Below are positions 1 through 8,353 of a DNA stretch of 64,000 nt, piece after piece. Location: contig JAJEIY010000036.1 in NCBI GenBank assembly GCA_022828085.1, positions 1-64,000 of the forward strand, read 5' to 3'. Origin of the DNA: Acidobacteriota bacterium. Lineage in GTDB: Bacteria; Acidobacteriota; Vicinamibacteria; Marinacidobacterales; Marinacidobacteraceae. Position numbers and translations under genes: made by a program. How positions within the stretch are numbered: the first letter of the stretch is position 1; every line of letters starts with the position of its first letter. Below the pieces are notes generated by a model, which was not told where the DNA came from, did not search any database, and worked only from the letters and a program-made list of their open reading frames with translations.

Positions 1-20
1 CACCCGGTATTCCTCCCTCA

Positions 21-150
21 CGCGCCTTGTCAGCCGGGCGCCTCGCCGTTCTCGATGCTCACGCCAGTTCCACCACCGGCTGTTACGCGCCTTGTCAGCC
101 GGGCGCCTCGCCCGTCTCGGCGCTCACGTGGGTTTCACCACAGGCTGCTA
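21..150. repeat. 65-bp tandem direct repeat, two copies
   Basis: Two adjacent copies, 21-85 and 86-150, both begin CGCGCCTTGTCAGCCGGGCG and diverge towards the other end. Read on the minus strand each copy ends in the same short coding-like tail (GEAPG followed by TGA). They may be a duplicated 3' end of a gene or simply a spacer repeat. No gene is visible in 1-181. Confidence 0.75.
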
Positions 151-168
151 ATCCGCGCCATCCGCTGA

Positions 169-174
169 TAACTT
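169..174 (+). promoter_or_regulatory. -10-like box (TAACTT) for the symporter, leaderless start
   Basis: TAACTT ends 7 nt before the GTG at 182 and no Shine-Dalgarno sequence is present. This spacing would put the transcription start at or next to the start codon. No convincing -35 is visible. Confidence 0.4.
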
Positions 175-181
175 GCGATCC

Positions 182-1399
182 GTGACCGCGAAGCGCCGCC
201 TGCCGTCGCTCGGCAACCTGATGCTCATCGGAATGGGCGTCGGGGTGGCCGCCGGAATCCTCTTCGGCGAGAGCGCCACGCGGGCCGCGTTCCTTGGCGA
301 CATCTTCATCCGGCTGCTCACCCTCGTCGCCGTCCCGCTGGTCTTCTTCAACCTCATCGGAGCGCTCGCTTCCTCGGGGGCATCCGGAGGCGTCAGCCGG
401 CTGCTGCTTCGGATCGGGACTTTCTTTGCGCTGACCACCGTTGCCGCCCAACTGGTCGCGCTGGCGGTCGTCGGCCTGCTTCGTCCCGGAGCCGGCCTCG
501 CTCCTTCGGGAGAGGGCGAAACGGGTCCGGGGCCGACCGCCGTCCCGGGTTTCGAGGACTTCCTGTTCACCATGGTCCCCGACAACGCGCTCCGGGTTTT
601 CGTGGACGACCGGGTCACGGCGGTGGTGGTGCTCGGCCTGATGGTGGGTTTCGCCACCTGGGGTCTCGACCCGGAACGGCGCGCGGATATCACCCGTTTC
701 TTCGCTTCGGGGACCGCCCTGCTGCGGCAGCTTGTCTCGGGCGTTCTGTGGTTCGGACCGGTCGGTGTCGCCGCCCTCGCGGCGGCCAGCGTGGGCGAAT
801 ACGGAAGCTCGATTTTCGGTCCGCTCGGCGTATATATTGCGGCTGTCTGGATCGCGGACGTCGCGATCTTCGCTCTGTATTTCGCCGCCCTGCGCTTCCT
901 GGCGGCGACTTCCCCGCTGTCGTTCGTCCGGCGGACGGCGACCGTGTGGACGACCACCGTATCCACCTGCAGCAGCCTCGCGAGTCTCGGCGCCTCGCTG
1001 AACGCCGCCGAGAAGATGGGTCTGCCCCGCTCGACCTATGCCCTCACCTTGCCGCTCGGCGCCCAGTTCAACAAGGACGGGAGTTCCGTCCTGCTCGCCG
1101 GGATCGTCCTGTTCACCGCGCAGGCCGTCGGAGTGTCGTTCGGGGTCGGGGAACTGCTGGTGCTGATCGCCTTGGGAGCCCTTCTGTCGGCCGCCGCCCC
1201 GGGAGTGCCCAACGGAGGGCTGGTGAACCAGTTCCTGCTGCTCCGCGCCTTCGGGCTGCCGGTGGAAATCGGGGTGCTCGTCGCGGGCATCTATCGGCTC
1301 GTGGACATGCCCACCACCACCGCCAACATCATGGGTGACCTGGTGGGGACCATGGTCGTCAATAGCAGGGAAAAGGAGGACCCGACCGGTGTCCACTAG
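182..1399 (+). CDS. dicarboxylate/amino-acid:cation symporter (SDF family)
   Basis: Inner-membrane secondary transporter of the DctA/GltP type, probably taking up a dicarboxylate or acidic amino acid with sodium or protons. About 405 residues, the usual family length, with multiple hydrophobic helices. Family hallmarks are visible: a serine-rich re-entrant loop (TCSSLASLGASLNAAEKMGLP region), PLGAQFNKDGSS in place of the usual GATxNMDGT, and the C-terminal GVPNGGLVNQ and DMPTTTANIMGD segments that carry substrate and cation ligands. The ORF track starts at a TTG (173), but the GTG at 182 is preferred because a TAACTT box lies 7 nt upstream. It overlaps the next gene by 11 bp, which suggests co-transcription. 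Substrate cannot be told from sequence alone. Confidence 0.9.
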   Translation: MTAKRRLPSLGNLMLIGMGVGVAAGILFGESATRAAFLGDIFIRLLTLVAVPLVFFNLIGALASSGASGGVSRLLLRIGTFFALTTVAAQLVALAVVGLLRPGAGLAPSGEGETGPGPTAVPGFEDFLFTMVPDNALRVFVDDRVTAVVVLGLMVGFATWGLDPERRADITRFFASGTALLRQLVSGVLWFGPVGVAALAAASVGEYGSSIFGPLGVYIAAVWIADVAIFALYFAALRFLAATSPLSFVRRTATVWTTTVSTCSSLASLGASLNAAEKMGLPRSTYALTLPLGAQFNKDGSSVLLAGIVLFTAQAVGVSFGVGELLVLIALGALLSAAAPGVPNGGLVNQFLLLRAFGLPVEIGVLVAGIYRLVDMPTTTANIMGDLVGTMVVNSREKEDPTGVH

Positions 1400-2612
1400 T
1401 GCATTCGAGCCTGTCCGGAGCGCTCGCTCGCTCTATCCCGGGGCCGCCCGCCGGCCCTATCTGAACGTCGCGGTCCGCAGCCTGCTCGCCAGGCCGGTTC
1501 GCGAGGTCTGCGACCGGTACCTCGACGGCGCCATGGAGGGAGGACCCGACAAGGAGGAGCTGTTCGACACCGTGGAGCGGGGCCGCGCCCGGTTCGCCCG
1601 CTGGATCGGAGCGCACGCGGACGAGGTGGCATGGACACGCAACGTCACCGACGGCATGAATCTCTTCCTCACGGCCATCGACTGGCAGGACGGAGACGAG
1701 GTGGTCTATTGCCCCGACCTGGAACACCCGGCCAACGTGCTGCCGTGGCGGAACCTGGCGCTTCGCCGGGGGGTGACGCTCAAGGCGGTGCCCGCTGACG
1801 GAGGACGGTTGCCCTCCGTCCGGATGGCGGAGGCGGTCGGGCCCCGGACCCGCGTCATCGCGGCCGCCGCCGTTTCCTATTCGCCCGGGTTCGTCGCCGA
1901 CCTCGCCCCGCTCAAGGAGGCGCGGGACGCGTCCGGAGCGCGTCTGGTAGTGGATGCGGCCCAGTCCGTGGGCGTGCTCCGCACCGATGTGGACCGGATG
2001 GGCGCCGACGTGCTCGCGGTGGCCACCCAGAAATCGCTCTCGGCGTTCTATGGCACCGGCTTCCTGTATTGCCGCCGGGGCGTCGCCGAGGCGCTGAAGC
2101 CCGCCGCCCTCGGCCGTCACGGAGTGATTTTCAACGCTTCCGAGACCGCGCTGCCCGATGCCGGCATCCCCTACGCTCCCGGGGCCCGCCGTTTCGACCT
2201 CGGGAACTACAACTACCTGGGGGCGGTCGCCGCCGACCGGGCCCTCGCCATGCTGGAGTCGTTCGGGGCGCAGGCGATCGAAGAGCGAAGCCTCGGACTG
2301 TCGCGCCGCCTCGCGGATGGCCTCGCGGAACTCGATCTGCCGTTGACCGGGGGCGCTCCCGGACCCTGGCTTTCCCACATCGTCACCGTTGGGGCACTCG
2401 GCCGCCAGGGCGAACGCACGGTGAAGGATCCGGGGCTGGCCGATCTGTGGGCCCGCCTGAAGGCCGCCGACGTCGTCATGTCGGTGCGGCGCGCCGTCCT
2501 GCGCCTGTCGTGCTTCATCCACAACGACGAAGCGGACATCGACCGGGTGCTCGAGGTGGCCCGCGAGTGGCGCCGCGGGGCGGCCCGCCCGGCGCTGACG
2601 GAAGTGGCCTAG
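1389..2612 (+). CDS. class V aminotransferase (cysteine desulfurase/epimerase-like)
   Basis: Pyridoxal-phosphate enzyme of fold type I, class V (the group with cysteine desulfurases, selenocysteine lyases and isopenicillin-N epimerase-like proteins). The PLP aspartate lies in VVDAAQSVG and the Schiff-base lysine in VATQKSLSAFYGTGFLY. Length, about 407 aa, is normal. The ORF track begins at 1335, inside the symporter; the real start is taken as GTG 1389 because AGGAGGA sits 8 nt upstream. The gene overlaps the symporter end and is probably translated by coupling. No partner gene (SufE, IscU or SelD) is nearby, so the substrate is unknown. Confidence 0.88.
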   Translation: MSTSAFEPVRSARSLYPGAARRPYLNVAVRSLLARPVREVCDRYLDGAMEGGPDKEELFDTVERGRARFARWIGAHADEVAWTRNVTDGMNLFLTAIDWQDGDEVVYCPDLEHPANVLPWRNLALRRGVTLKAVPADGGRLPSVRMAEAVGPRTRVIAAAAVSYSPGFVADLAPLKEARDASGARLVVDAAQSVGVLRTDVDRMGADVLAVATQKSLSAFYGTGFLYCRRGVAEALKPAALGRHGVIFNASETALPDAGIPYAPGARRFDLGNYNYLGAVAADRALAMLESFGAQAIEERSLGLSRRLADGLAELDLPLTGGAPGPWLSHIVTVGALGRQGERTVKDPGLADLWARLKAADVVMSVRRAVLRLSCFIHNDEADIDRVLEVAREWRRGAARPALTEVA

Positions 2613-2676
2613 AATTTCCGACCCGCAGTCACCGCCGCCCCGTGCGGCCCCCAACCCCTACAACGGAGAACGATCC

Positions 2677-3174
2677 ATGACGCGCATCGCTTCCTTCACG
2701 CTCGCCGCGCTGGCCGTCGCGGCGCTGGCCTTCGCCCATCCGCACTTCAACAAGACGGTTTCCACCACCATCGGCGAGGTGGAAGTCTCCGTCTCCTACA
2801 ACTCCACCGACGCCAACATGGAGCGCGTGGCGGCGGTCGAGGCCGGCACGTTCGTCAGTCCCCGCGGGCCGCGCCTGAACCTCTCGGCCGACGTGATGGC
2901 CGGCGATATGACGATCGCCGCCGGCGAATACACCATCGGCGTTCTCAAGGGTGAGGACGGTTCCTGGACCATGGCGCTCCACGAGGGCCGGATCCCGCGG
3001 GGAGAAATGCCCGACATGGGCAAGGTGATGAAGCTGGACTCGCGCTTCTCCGACCAGATGGGCACCGCCGATCACATGCTGATCGACATCACCGCGGGTT
3101 CCGGCGACTTCGCCGGAAAGCCGGTGCTGACGATCCACTTCGGCAACATGCACCTCCAGGCCGCGATCGGATAG
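2677..3174 (+). CDS. small exported protein, DUF2911-like
   Basis: A 165-aa protein with a clear N-terminal signal peptide (MTRIASFTLAALAVAALAFA), so probably periplasmic. The body has an alternating beta pattern and an IAAGEYTIGVLKGED segment like the GxYxL core of DUF2911 proteins, which have no known function. The start is supported by ACGGAGAACG just upstream. A CTAGAAT box about 61 nt before the ATG could be its own -10. It is convergent with the next gene. The family assignment is tentative. Confidence 0.75.
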   Translation: MTRIASFTLAALAVAALAFAHPHFNKTVSTTIGEVEVSVSYNSTDANMERVAAVEAGTFVSPRGPRLNLSADVMAGDMTIAAGEYTIGVLKGEDGSWTMALHEGRIPRGEMPDMGKVMKLDSRFSDQMGTADHMLIDITAGSGDFAGKPVLTIHFGNMHLQAAIG

Positions 3175-3203
3175 TCCGGCGAGCCGTCGCGCCCGCCGGC
3201 GGC

Positions 3204-4010
3204 CTACCGGCCGAAGACGAGCATCAGCGACAGGCCCGGCCCGCCGCCCCGGACGCTGGTGGGAACGGTGACCCGCACCTCGGGGAAGTCGGCGACCCAG
3301 CTCTCTTCTCCGTAGCCCGCGTATTGCCCCTCGGCGCGGATCGCGACGCGTTCGCCCAGACCCTTTTCGAACCCGACCCCCAAGGTCCAGGCGAGGAAGT
3401 CCAGGTCCCGAGGGTCGGCGCCGGACGTGAACTGGTCCGGAGTGCACGGAATCGGCGAAAGACACCCGTGCCAGTTGACCGTCACTTGCGCTGAGACCCG
3501 CCGCAGGCCGGCCAGGACATACACGCTCTCGTCGCGCGACCCCAGTCCGCCGGGGCTGCCGCCGAGACGAAACGTCAGCCCGTAGCTGTGCCGGTTCTCG
3601 AACGACCAGTCGTCCGGCCACACTTCGCCGAGCTGTCTTCCGGACGGGGAGGTGCCCGAACCGTCGAGCTGCGCTTCGAGCGTGCCGCGGTGAAACGCGA
3701 AGTCCGCTTCGGCGCTGGCAAACGTCCCGCCACCCAGCGGCCAGCGGTAGCCGGCCAGCAGCGCCAAGCCGGCCAGCGGACCGCTGGCGGACCCCTCGTC
3801 CTCGAACACCTCGCCGCGGCGCGGCGCCGGAACCAGGGTGTCCGGATCGGTGTTGTCGACGGCTTTTTCGTACGTGACCCCGGTGCGCTCGAGGGGCAGG
3901 GCGATCCCGAAACGAAGACCGCGGCGATCCTGCGCGGAAGCGGGTTCAGCCGGGCTGAGCCCTGCTGCGAGTCCGGCAACGAACGCGAGCAGCGTGCCGG
4001 TGCGGTTCAC
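3204..4010 (-). CDS. outer-membrane beta-barrel-like protein
   Basis: A 268-aa exported protein with a signal peptide ending near SPAEPASAQ. The rest is rich in alternating polar and aromatic residues, with repeated glycine/tyrosine turns and a final ...GPGLSLMLVFGR, an aromatic-containing end close to that expected for BAM-inserted barrels. It lies 22 bp after the octahaem cytochrome gene in the same direction and is probably in its operon. No specific function is recognised; a small porin or structural barrel is the best guess. Confidence 0.75.
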   Translation of the reverse strand: MNRTGTLLAFVAGLAAGLSPAEPASAQDRRGLRFGIALPLERTGVTYEKAVDNTDPDTLVPAPRRGEVFEDEGSASGPLAGLALLAGYRWPLGGGTFASAEADFAFHRGTLEAQLDGSGTSPSGRQLGEVWPDDWSFENRHSYGLTFRLGGSPGGLGSRDESVYVLAGLRRVSAQVTVNWHGCLSPIPCTPDQFTSGADPRDLDFLAWTLGVGFEKGLGERVAIRAEGQYAGYGEESWVADFPEVRVTVPTSVRGGGPGLSLMLVFGR

Positions 4011-4032
4011 GGTGCTTGGCTCCTCCCCCGCC

Positions 4033-6048
4033 TCAGGGTTCGAGCTGGCGGAGCAGGTTCTGCGCTTCCTGGGCGAACGGATCTTCGGCGGGAACGGAGC
4101 GCAGCAGGTCCCTCGCTTCCGGGATCCGCTGCTGCGAGAGGCGGGTCACCGCCATGAAGAAGCGGATTCCGGGCTGGTTGGAGTCCAGGTTGTAACTCTG
4201 TTCGAACGCCCTGCCGGCCGCCGCGGAGTTGCCGTCGAGGACGTGCAGCCGTCCCAGGTTGAGCTGCTGGGGCGCGTCGTCGGCGAAGAAGTTGCCGCGG
4301 ATCGCGTGCAGGCGCTTCGCCAGTTCGAAGCTCCTCTCGGCTTCTCCCGGAAGGGTGCGGATGCCGAGGTTGAGAAGCGAGATGGCCGCGTTCATCCGTA
4401 CGGAGCGGCGTTCATCCTGGACGCGGGCCACGAGGGTGTCCCGGATCTCGGAGGACGCGGTGTTCCCGGTCTCTCCCAGTTTCAGCGAAGCGACGGCCCG
4501 CACCAGGGGATGCGCATCGCCCGAGGCGGCGAGCAGGGCGCGGGTCGCCGGCTCCCGGGTCGCCGGGTCGGCAAGGTAGCGCCCGAGATGTCCGGCGGCG
4601 TTCGCGCGGTTGATGGGGCCCTCGCCTTCGTCGGCCGACATGGCGAGCAGGAGGTCGAGCGCCTCCCGGCTCAGCTCGCGCGCGCCGGTGTAGGCATCGG
4701 CCCGCCGTTCGATCTTCCGGCGGCGCGGCGTCTGGCCCCACCACTCGTCCATCCGCTCGGCCGCCCATTCGGGACTCTCGGCGGTGTGGCATTCGTTGCA
4801 GGCGTTGGGCACTCCGTATCGGGCGGTGTTCCGCGGCGAGGGGATCGAGATGCTGTGGTCGCGCATCTTCGCCCGGATGCTCGTCACGCTGCGCGGCATG
4901 TGGCACTCGACGCACGAACTGCCCTCGCTCTGGGCGGGGTGGAAGGTGTGCGCCGTGAGATCGGCGCCGATCGCCTCGTGGCAGCCGGTGCAGAGTCCGT
5001 TGTTGGTCGGGAGGAGCTGTTCGTTCTTCTCGATGTCCGGGCGGTGGGGATCGATGTGGCAACCCGTGCAGGTGGCGCCTCCCTCCACGAAGCACTCGCT
5101 CTGCCAGATGCCGAGCGTGTTGGTGGAGAACCGCCGGGTCTTCCCGTCGGGGTACCAGGTCGGGTCCTCGGAAGGCTCCTGGGTGTACTCGAGGATCGGG
5201 AAGAAATGGTCGAAGTAGTTGTCGCCGGCGGCGAACCCGAAGGCCATCTGGTCCCGGAACGAATGGCACTGGGCGCAGACCATCGAGTTCGTCTCGTGGT
5301 CCAGCCGGGTCTGCTGCACGATGTAGCTCGCGGGATCGTCACCGTAGAAGCCGAGGTTCATGTACTTGTCCACGTGCCGGCTGCCCGGTCCGTGGCAGCG
5401 CTCGCAGGTGGTGCCGAAGTCGAGCCAGGTGGTGTCGTAGCGGTCTTCCCCGGGGCGGAAGCCCTTGATCTGGTCGCTCACGTGGCAGCCGAAACAGTTC
5501 TTGTTCCAGAGCTGCACCGGGACGATGCCCTCCGCCTGGTCGGGGGCCGCGATCTCGAGGTTGTGGAACCACTCCCGGCGCAGCACGTCCCAGGTCGGCG
5601 GCAGCACGATGACCCGGCCGTCCTCGAGCGTCGTCAGGTAGTGCTGGATGCGGCGGTTCCCGAGCGTGTAGTCCACCCGGTGCTCGACGGGCTCCCCCGT
5701 GAAGAACGGCTCGGTGATGAAGTACCTGGAGCCGACCCGGCGGATCCGGTACTCCTCGCCGCGGAGCCTGAGGACTTCCTGGGAGAAGTCCCCGAGCACC
5801 TGGCCGGGGACGGCGGGCTGCACCATCTTGGAATGGCGCGAGGAGGTCCAGTCGTCATGGGCCTGCTCGTGGCAGGTCAGGCACTCGGCCGAACCCACCA
5901 TCATGGCGGGCTGTTCGGACAGGGGCGGGGGGACCGGCTGCGCCGCCTGAACCGCGGCCGCCGCGATGGGCGGTGAGCCGACGGAGGTGGCGAAGAGGCC
6001 GAGGGCCGCCAGAGCGGCCACGCCGGCGCAAGCGAGGACGAACCTCAC
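4033..6048 (-). CDS. octahaem c-type cytochrome with HEAT and TPR repeats
   Basis: Exported electron-transfer protein of 671 aa. After a signal sequence come eight CxxCH haem-binding motifs in order: CLTCH, CFGCH, CERCH, CAQCH, CTGCH, CTGCH, CVECH, CNECH. These fill roughly residues 55-420. The C-terminal third has HEAT-like (about 470-570) and TPR-like (about 600-670) helical repeats, which suggest a scaffold for protein contacts. Translation starts with a GTG that overlaps the stop of the FG-GAP/UnbV gene (GTGA), so the two are very likely made together. Such TPR cytochrome plus UnbV pairs recur in environmental bacteria, but their electron donors and acceptors are not known. Confidence 0.93.
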   Translation of the reverse strand: MRFVLACAGVAALAALGLFATSVGSPPIAAAAVQAAQPVPPPLSEQPAMMVGSAECLTCHEQAHDDWTSSRHSKMVQPAVPGQVLGDFSQEVLRLRGEEYRIRRVGSRYFITEPFFTGEPVEHRVDYTLGNRRIQHYLTTLEDGRVIVLPPTWDVLRREWFHNLEIAAPDQAEGIVPVQLWNKNCFGCHVSDQIKGFRPGEDRYDTTWLDFGTTCERCHGPGSRHVDKYMNLGFYGDDPASYIVQQTRLDHETNSMVCAQCHSFRDQMAFGFAAGDNYFDHFFPILEYTQEPSEDPTWYPDGKTRRFSTNTLGIWQSECFVEGGATCTGCHIDPHRPDIEKNEQLLPTNNGLCTGCHEAIGADLTAHTFHPAQSEGSSCVECHMPRSVTSIRAKMRDHSISIPSPRNTARYGVPNACNECHTAESPEWAAERMDEWWGQTPRRRKIERRADAYTGARELSREALDLLLAMSADEGEGPINRANAAGHLGRYLADPATREPATRALLAASGDAHPLVRAVASLKLGETGNTASSEIRDTLVARVQDERRSVRMNAAISLLNLGIRTLPGEAERSFELAKRLHAIRGNFFADDAPQQLNLGRLHVLDGNSAAAGRAFEQSYNLDSNQPGIRFFMAVTRLSQQRIPEARDLLRSVPAEDPFAQEAQNLLRQLEP

Positions 6049-7724
6049 GAGGACGGCTCCGCCACGACGTGGATCCGGCGTGCGGCCGGGGCCTCGACCT
6101 CGCTGCTGGTGCCCGAAGGCCAGAGCACGGCGGCGGACACCGCCCGCCCGCCGGAGCCGAGGCCGAAAACCACCTCGAGCTGGTTCTGCGAGGCGTACCC
6201 GGTGGCGCTCTTCACGACGCGGGTCTCGCTGCGGGTCATGCCGGCCTCCTCGATGGCAACGGTGATCTTCGCACCGATTCCGTCCCGGTTCGAATTTCCC
6301 CCCCGGAGCCGGAATCCCACCCAGCCGTTCCGCTCGCCGCCGTCGTTCCGGAAGAGACGCGCCGGGCCGCCGTTCCCGCTGACCGCGAGGTCCGGATCGC
6401 CGTCGCCGTCGATGTCGCCGAAGGCCGCTCCCCGGGCCACCATGGGCCGGGCGAGATCCGGGGAGGCGGTGGTCACCTCGTCGAAACCGCCGTCCCCCCG
6501 GTTCCGGAAGAGATGGGGGGCCTGGCGGTAGCTGACCCGCTGCTGGACGGCGGCGATGTCGTTTTCGACGTGCCCGTTCGCAACGAAGATGTCCTGGCGT
6601 CCGTCGAGGTCGTAGTCGAAGAAGAAGGCCCCGAAGGCCAGCGTGAGGAGACTGTTGCGGCCGATCTCCGAGACGGGCGCCTGGTCGATGAAGAAGCCGA
6701 CGCCCTCGTTGTGGTAGAGCGAGACCATCTCGTTCGAGAAGTTCCCGATAACGAGGTCGGGCATGCCGTCGCCGTCGTAGTCCGAGGCGTCGATCCCCAT
6801 GGCGCCCCGGGCGGCGCCGTTCTCCGCGAAGGCGATCCCGGAGAGCACTCCGGCGTCCTCGAACCGCCCGCCGCCGAGGTTCCGGTAGAGATAGTTGGGC
6901 TGGGTGTCGTTCGCCACCGCGAGGTCGAAGAGCCCGTCGTCATCGAAATCGAGGACCGCGACGCCGAGTCCCTTCCCCCGGGGGTTGAAGAGTCCCGCCT
7001 CCCGCGTGACGTCGGTGAACCCCTCGACGCCGTCGTTCCGGTAGAGGATGGCGCTCGCCCCGTTGTACGACTCCGGGGTGCAGTAGCTCTTGTTCACCCC
7101 GTCGAGGGCGCAGAAGATGTCCTCCTCGATCGACCACTCCACGTAGTTCAGCAAGAAGAGATCCAGGTCTCCGTCCCGGTCGGCGTCGAGCCAGGTGGCG
7201 ACGCTCGAGAAGCCGGGATCCGCGACCGAGGCGGCGTGCGGCGCCTCCCGGAACACCCCGCCGCCCGTGTTCTCGAGCAGGCGGTTCGGCCCGAGGACGG
7301 TGAGATAGAGGTCCTGGTCCCCGTCGGCGTCGTAGTCGGCGATGGCCACGCCGATGCCGTAGAGCGGGGCGTCGAGGCCCGAGCCGGCGGTCGCATCCTC
7401 GAAGGTCCCGTCGCCCCGGTTCCGGTACAGCGCCGCGGTGGGCTCCGGTTCCGTCCGGTGTCCCGGCCACCGCCGGCTGTTCACGAAGAGCAGGTCCTGG
7501 TCGCCGTCGCCGTCGGCGTCGAAGAAAGCCACCCCGCTTCCCATGGTCTCCGGCAGGTACTTCTCGCCGAAGGCCCCGTTCTCGTGGACGAAGTCGATCC
7601 CGGCGGCCTCGGTCACGTCCACGAAACGCGGCTCCTGGGCGGCGACAGGCGCTCCCAGCAGAGCCGCAGCCAGGGCGGCGCCGGCCGCCGTCCGGAACCG
7701 CAGCGGTGCGCTCACGACCTCCAC
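6045..7724 (-). CDS. FG-GAP/VCBS beta-propeller protein with ASPIC/UnbV domain (CRTAC1-like)
   Basis: Exported protein of about 559 aa. A signal peptide (ending PVAAQ) is followed by seven calcium-binding type repeats such as FDADGDGDQD, YDADGDQD, LDADRDGDLD, FDDDGLFD, YDGDGMPD, FDYDLDGRQD and IDGDGDPD, the blades of an integrin-like propeller. The last ~90 residues match the ASPIC/UnbV domain (SNRDGIGAKI, YASQNQLEVVFGLG). The start is uncertain: in-frame GTG codons at 7739, 7724 and 7715 all precede the signal peptide and none has a good ribosome site; 7724 is used. The 628-aa ORF in the track extends too far upstream. It overlaps the octahaem cytochrome by 4 nt. Confidence 0.9.
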   Translation of the reverse strand: MEVVSAPLRFRTAAGAALAAALLGAPVAAQEPRFVDVTEAAGIDFVHENGAFGEKYLPETMGSGVAFFDADGDGDQDLLFVNSRRWPGHRTEPEPTAALYRNRGDGTFEDATAGSGLDAPLYGIGVAIADYDADGDQDLYLTVLGPNRLLENTGGGVFREAPHAASVADPGFSSVATWLDADRDGDLDLFLLNYVEWSIEEDIFCALDGVNKSYCTPESYNGASAILYRNDGVEGFTDVTREAGLFNPRGKGLGVAVLDFDDDGLFDLAVANDTQPNYLYRNLGGGRFEDAGVLSGIAFAENGAARGAMGIDASDYDGDGMPDLVIGNFSNEMVSLYHNEGVGFFIDQAPVSEIGRNSLLTLAFGAFFFDYDLDGRQDIFVANGHVENDIAAVQQRVSYRQAPHLFRNRGDGGFDEVTTASPDLARPMVARGAAFGDIDGDGDPDLAVSGNGGPARLFRNDGGERNGWVGFRLRGGNSNRDGIGAKITVAIEEAGMTRSETRVVKSATGYASQNQLEVVFGLGSGGRAVSAAVLWPSGTSSEVEAPAARRIHVVAEPSS

Positions 7725-7728
7725 CGGA

Positions 7729-7908
7729 TCAGAGGTCACGCCAGGCGGTCTTGTCTTCCTTCGAGTTCCACTCGTCCAACGTCGTCTGCACGCCTTCCAG
7801 GTACCCGTCCGAGGCGTCTCCGGCATCATCGGGAATCCCGTCGGCCGGGGATTGCAGGTCGGCCTTTGTAGCGGCGAGGTCGGCTTTGGTCGCGAGGGCG
7901 TGGGCCAT
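7729..7908 (-). pseudogene. small remnant ORF, chimeric DUF1640-like and antitoxin-like pieces
   Basis: A 59-codon stretch whose first part (HALATKADLAATKADLQ) looks like the coiled-coil repeat of DUF1640-type proteins. Its last part (LDEWNSKEDKTAWRDL) looks like the conserved acidic tail of small antitoxins. The two do not belong together in any family I know, and upstream codons run into repeat DNA. It ends just at the start region of the UnbV gene. Most likely a degraded fusion; a short expressed gene is possible. Confidence 0.4.
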
Positions 7909-8023
7909 GAGAGCGGTCTCGGGCAGGGCATTTAGCGTAACAACCTGTACGGCAAACCAACTGTGGGCCGAGCCTGGCGGGACGGTGGCACGCACACCCC
8001 GCCGCTCGTGAAGGTGGCGGAAC

Positions 8024-8224
8024 GGCTTGGAACGCCGACCTCCGGTCGGCACGCGCTGCGCAATCGCGCAGCGCACGGCGCGGCGCCGACCCGCGGCACG
8101 GTTGTATCTCGGTGCGACGCAACACACGGAACGTTCCTGGACCTCGGTCGCTCAAGGCGCGTGGTGGAACGTCGTCCGCGGGCCGCCGGCCCGCTGTGCC
8201 GACCGGAGGTCGGCGTTCCAAGCC
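8024..8224. repeat. inverted pair of twin-hairpin repeats, MITE-like
   Basis: The 445-base gap 7909-8353 holds no credible gene. It contains a 201-bp segment bounded by a perfect 29-bp inverted repeat (8024-8052 and 8196-8224). Each end forms the hairpin GCCGACC/GGTCGGC. Next to it are a second hairpin at 8053-8074 (9-bp stem GCGCTGCGC) and another at 8078-8094 (GCGGGCC/GGCCCGC). The right-hand copy lies 3' of the pentahaem cytochrome gene. The layout resembles a non-autonomous mobile element, but no target-site duplication was identified. Confidence 0.75.
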
Positions 8225-8353
8225 GGCGGAGCGATCGCGGCCGATGGCGGATCCGCGCCAGTGCATTCTCACCGCAGTCGGGCCGCGTCGGTCTCACCAC
8301 GGACTGCCAACGGATCGTGCCATTCCGGGACAGAAGGAGCGGTTCGCCAGGCC

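Noticed and set aside
3838-5976. 712-aa plus-strand ORF
   Set aside because: Antisense to the octahaem cytochrome, whose eight CxxCH motifs show the true strand. Long antisense frames are expected in GC-rich DNA.
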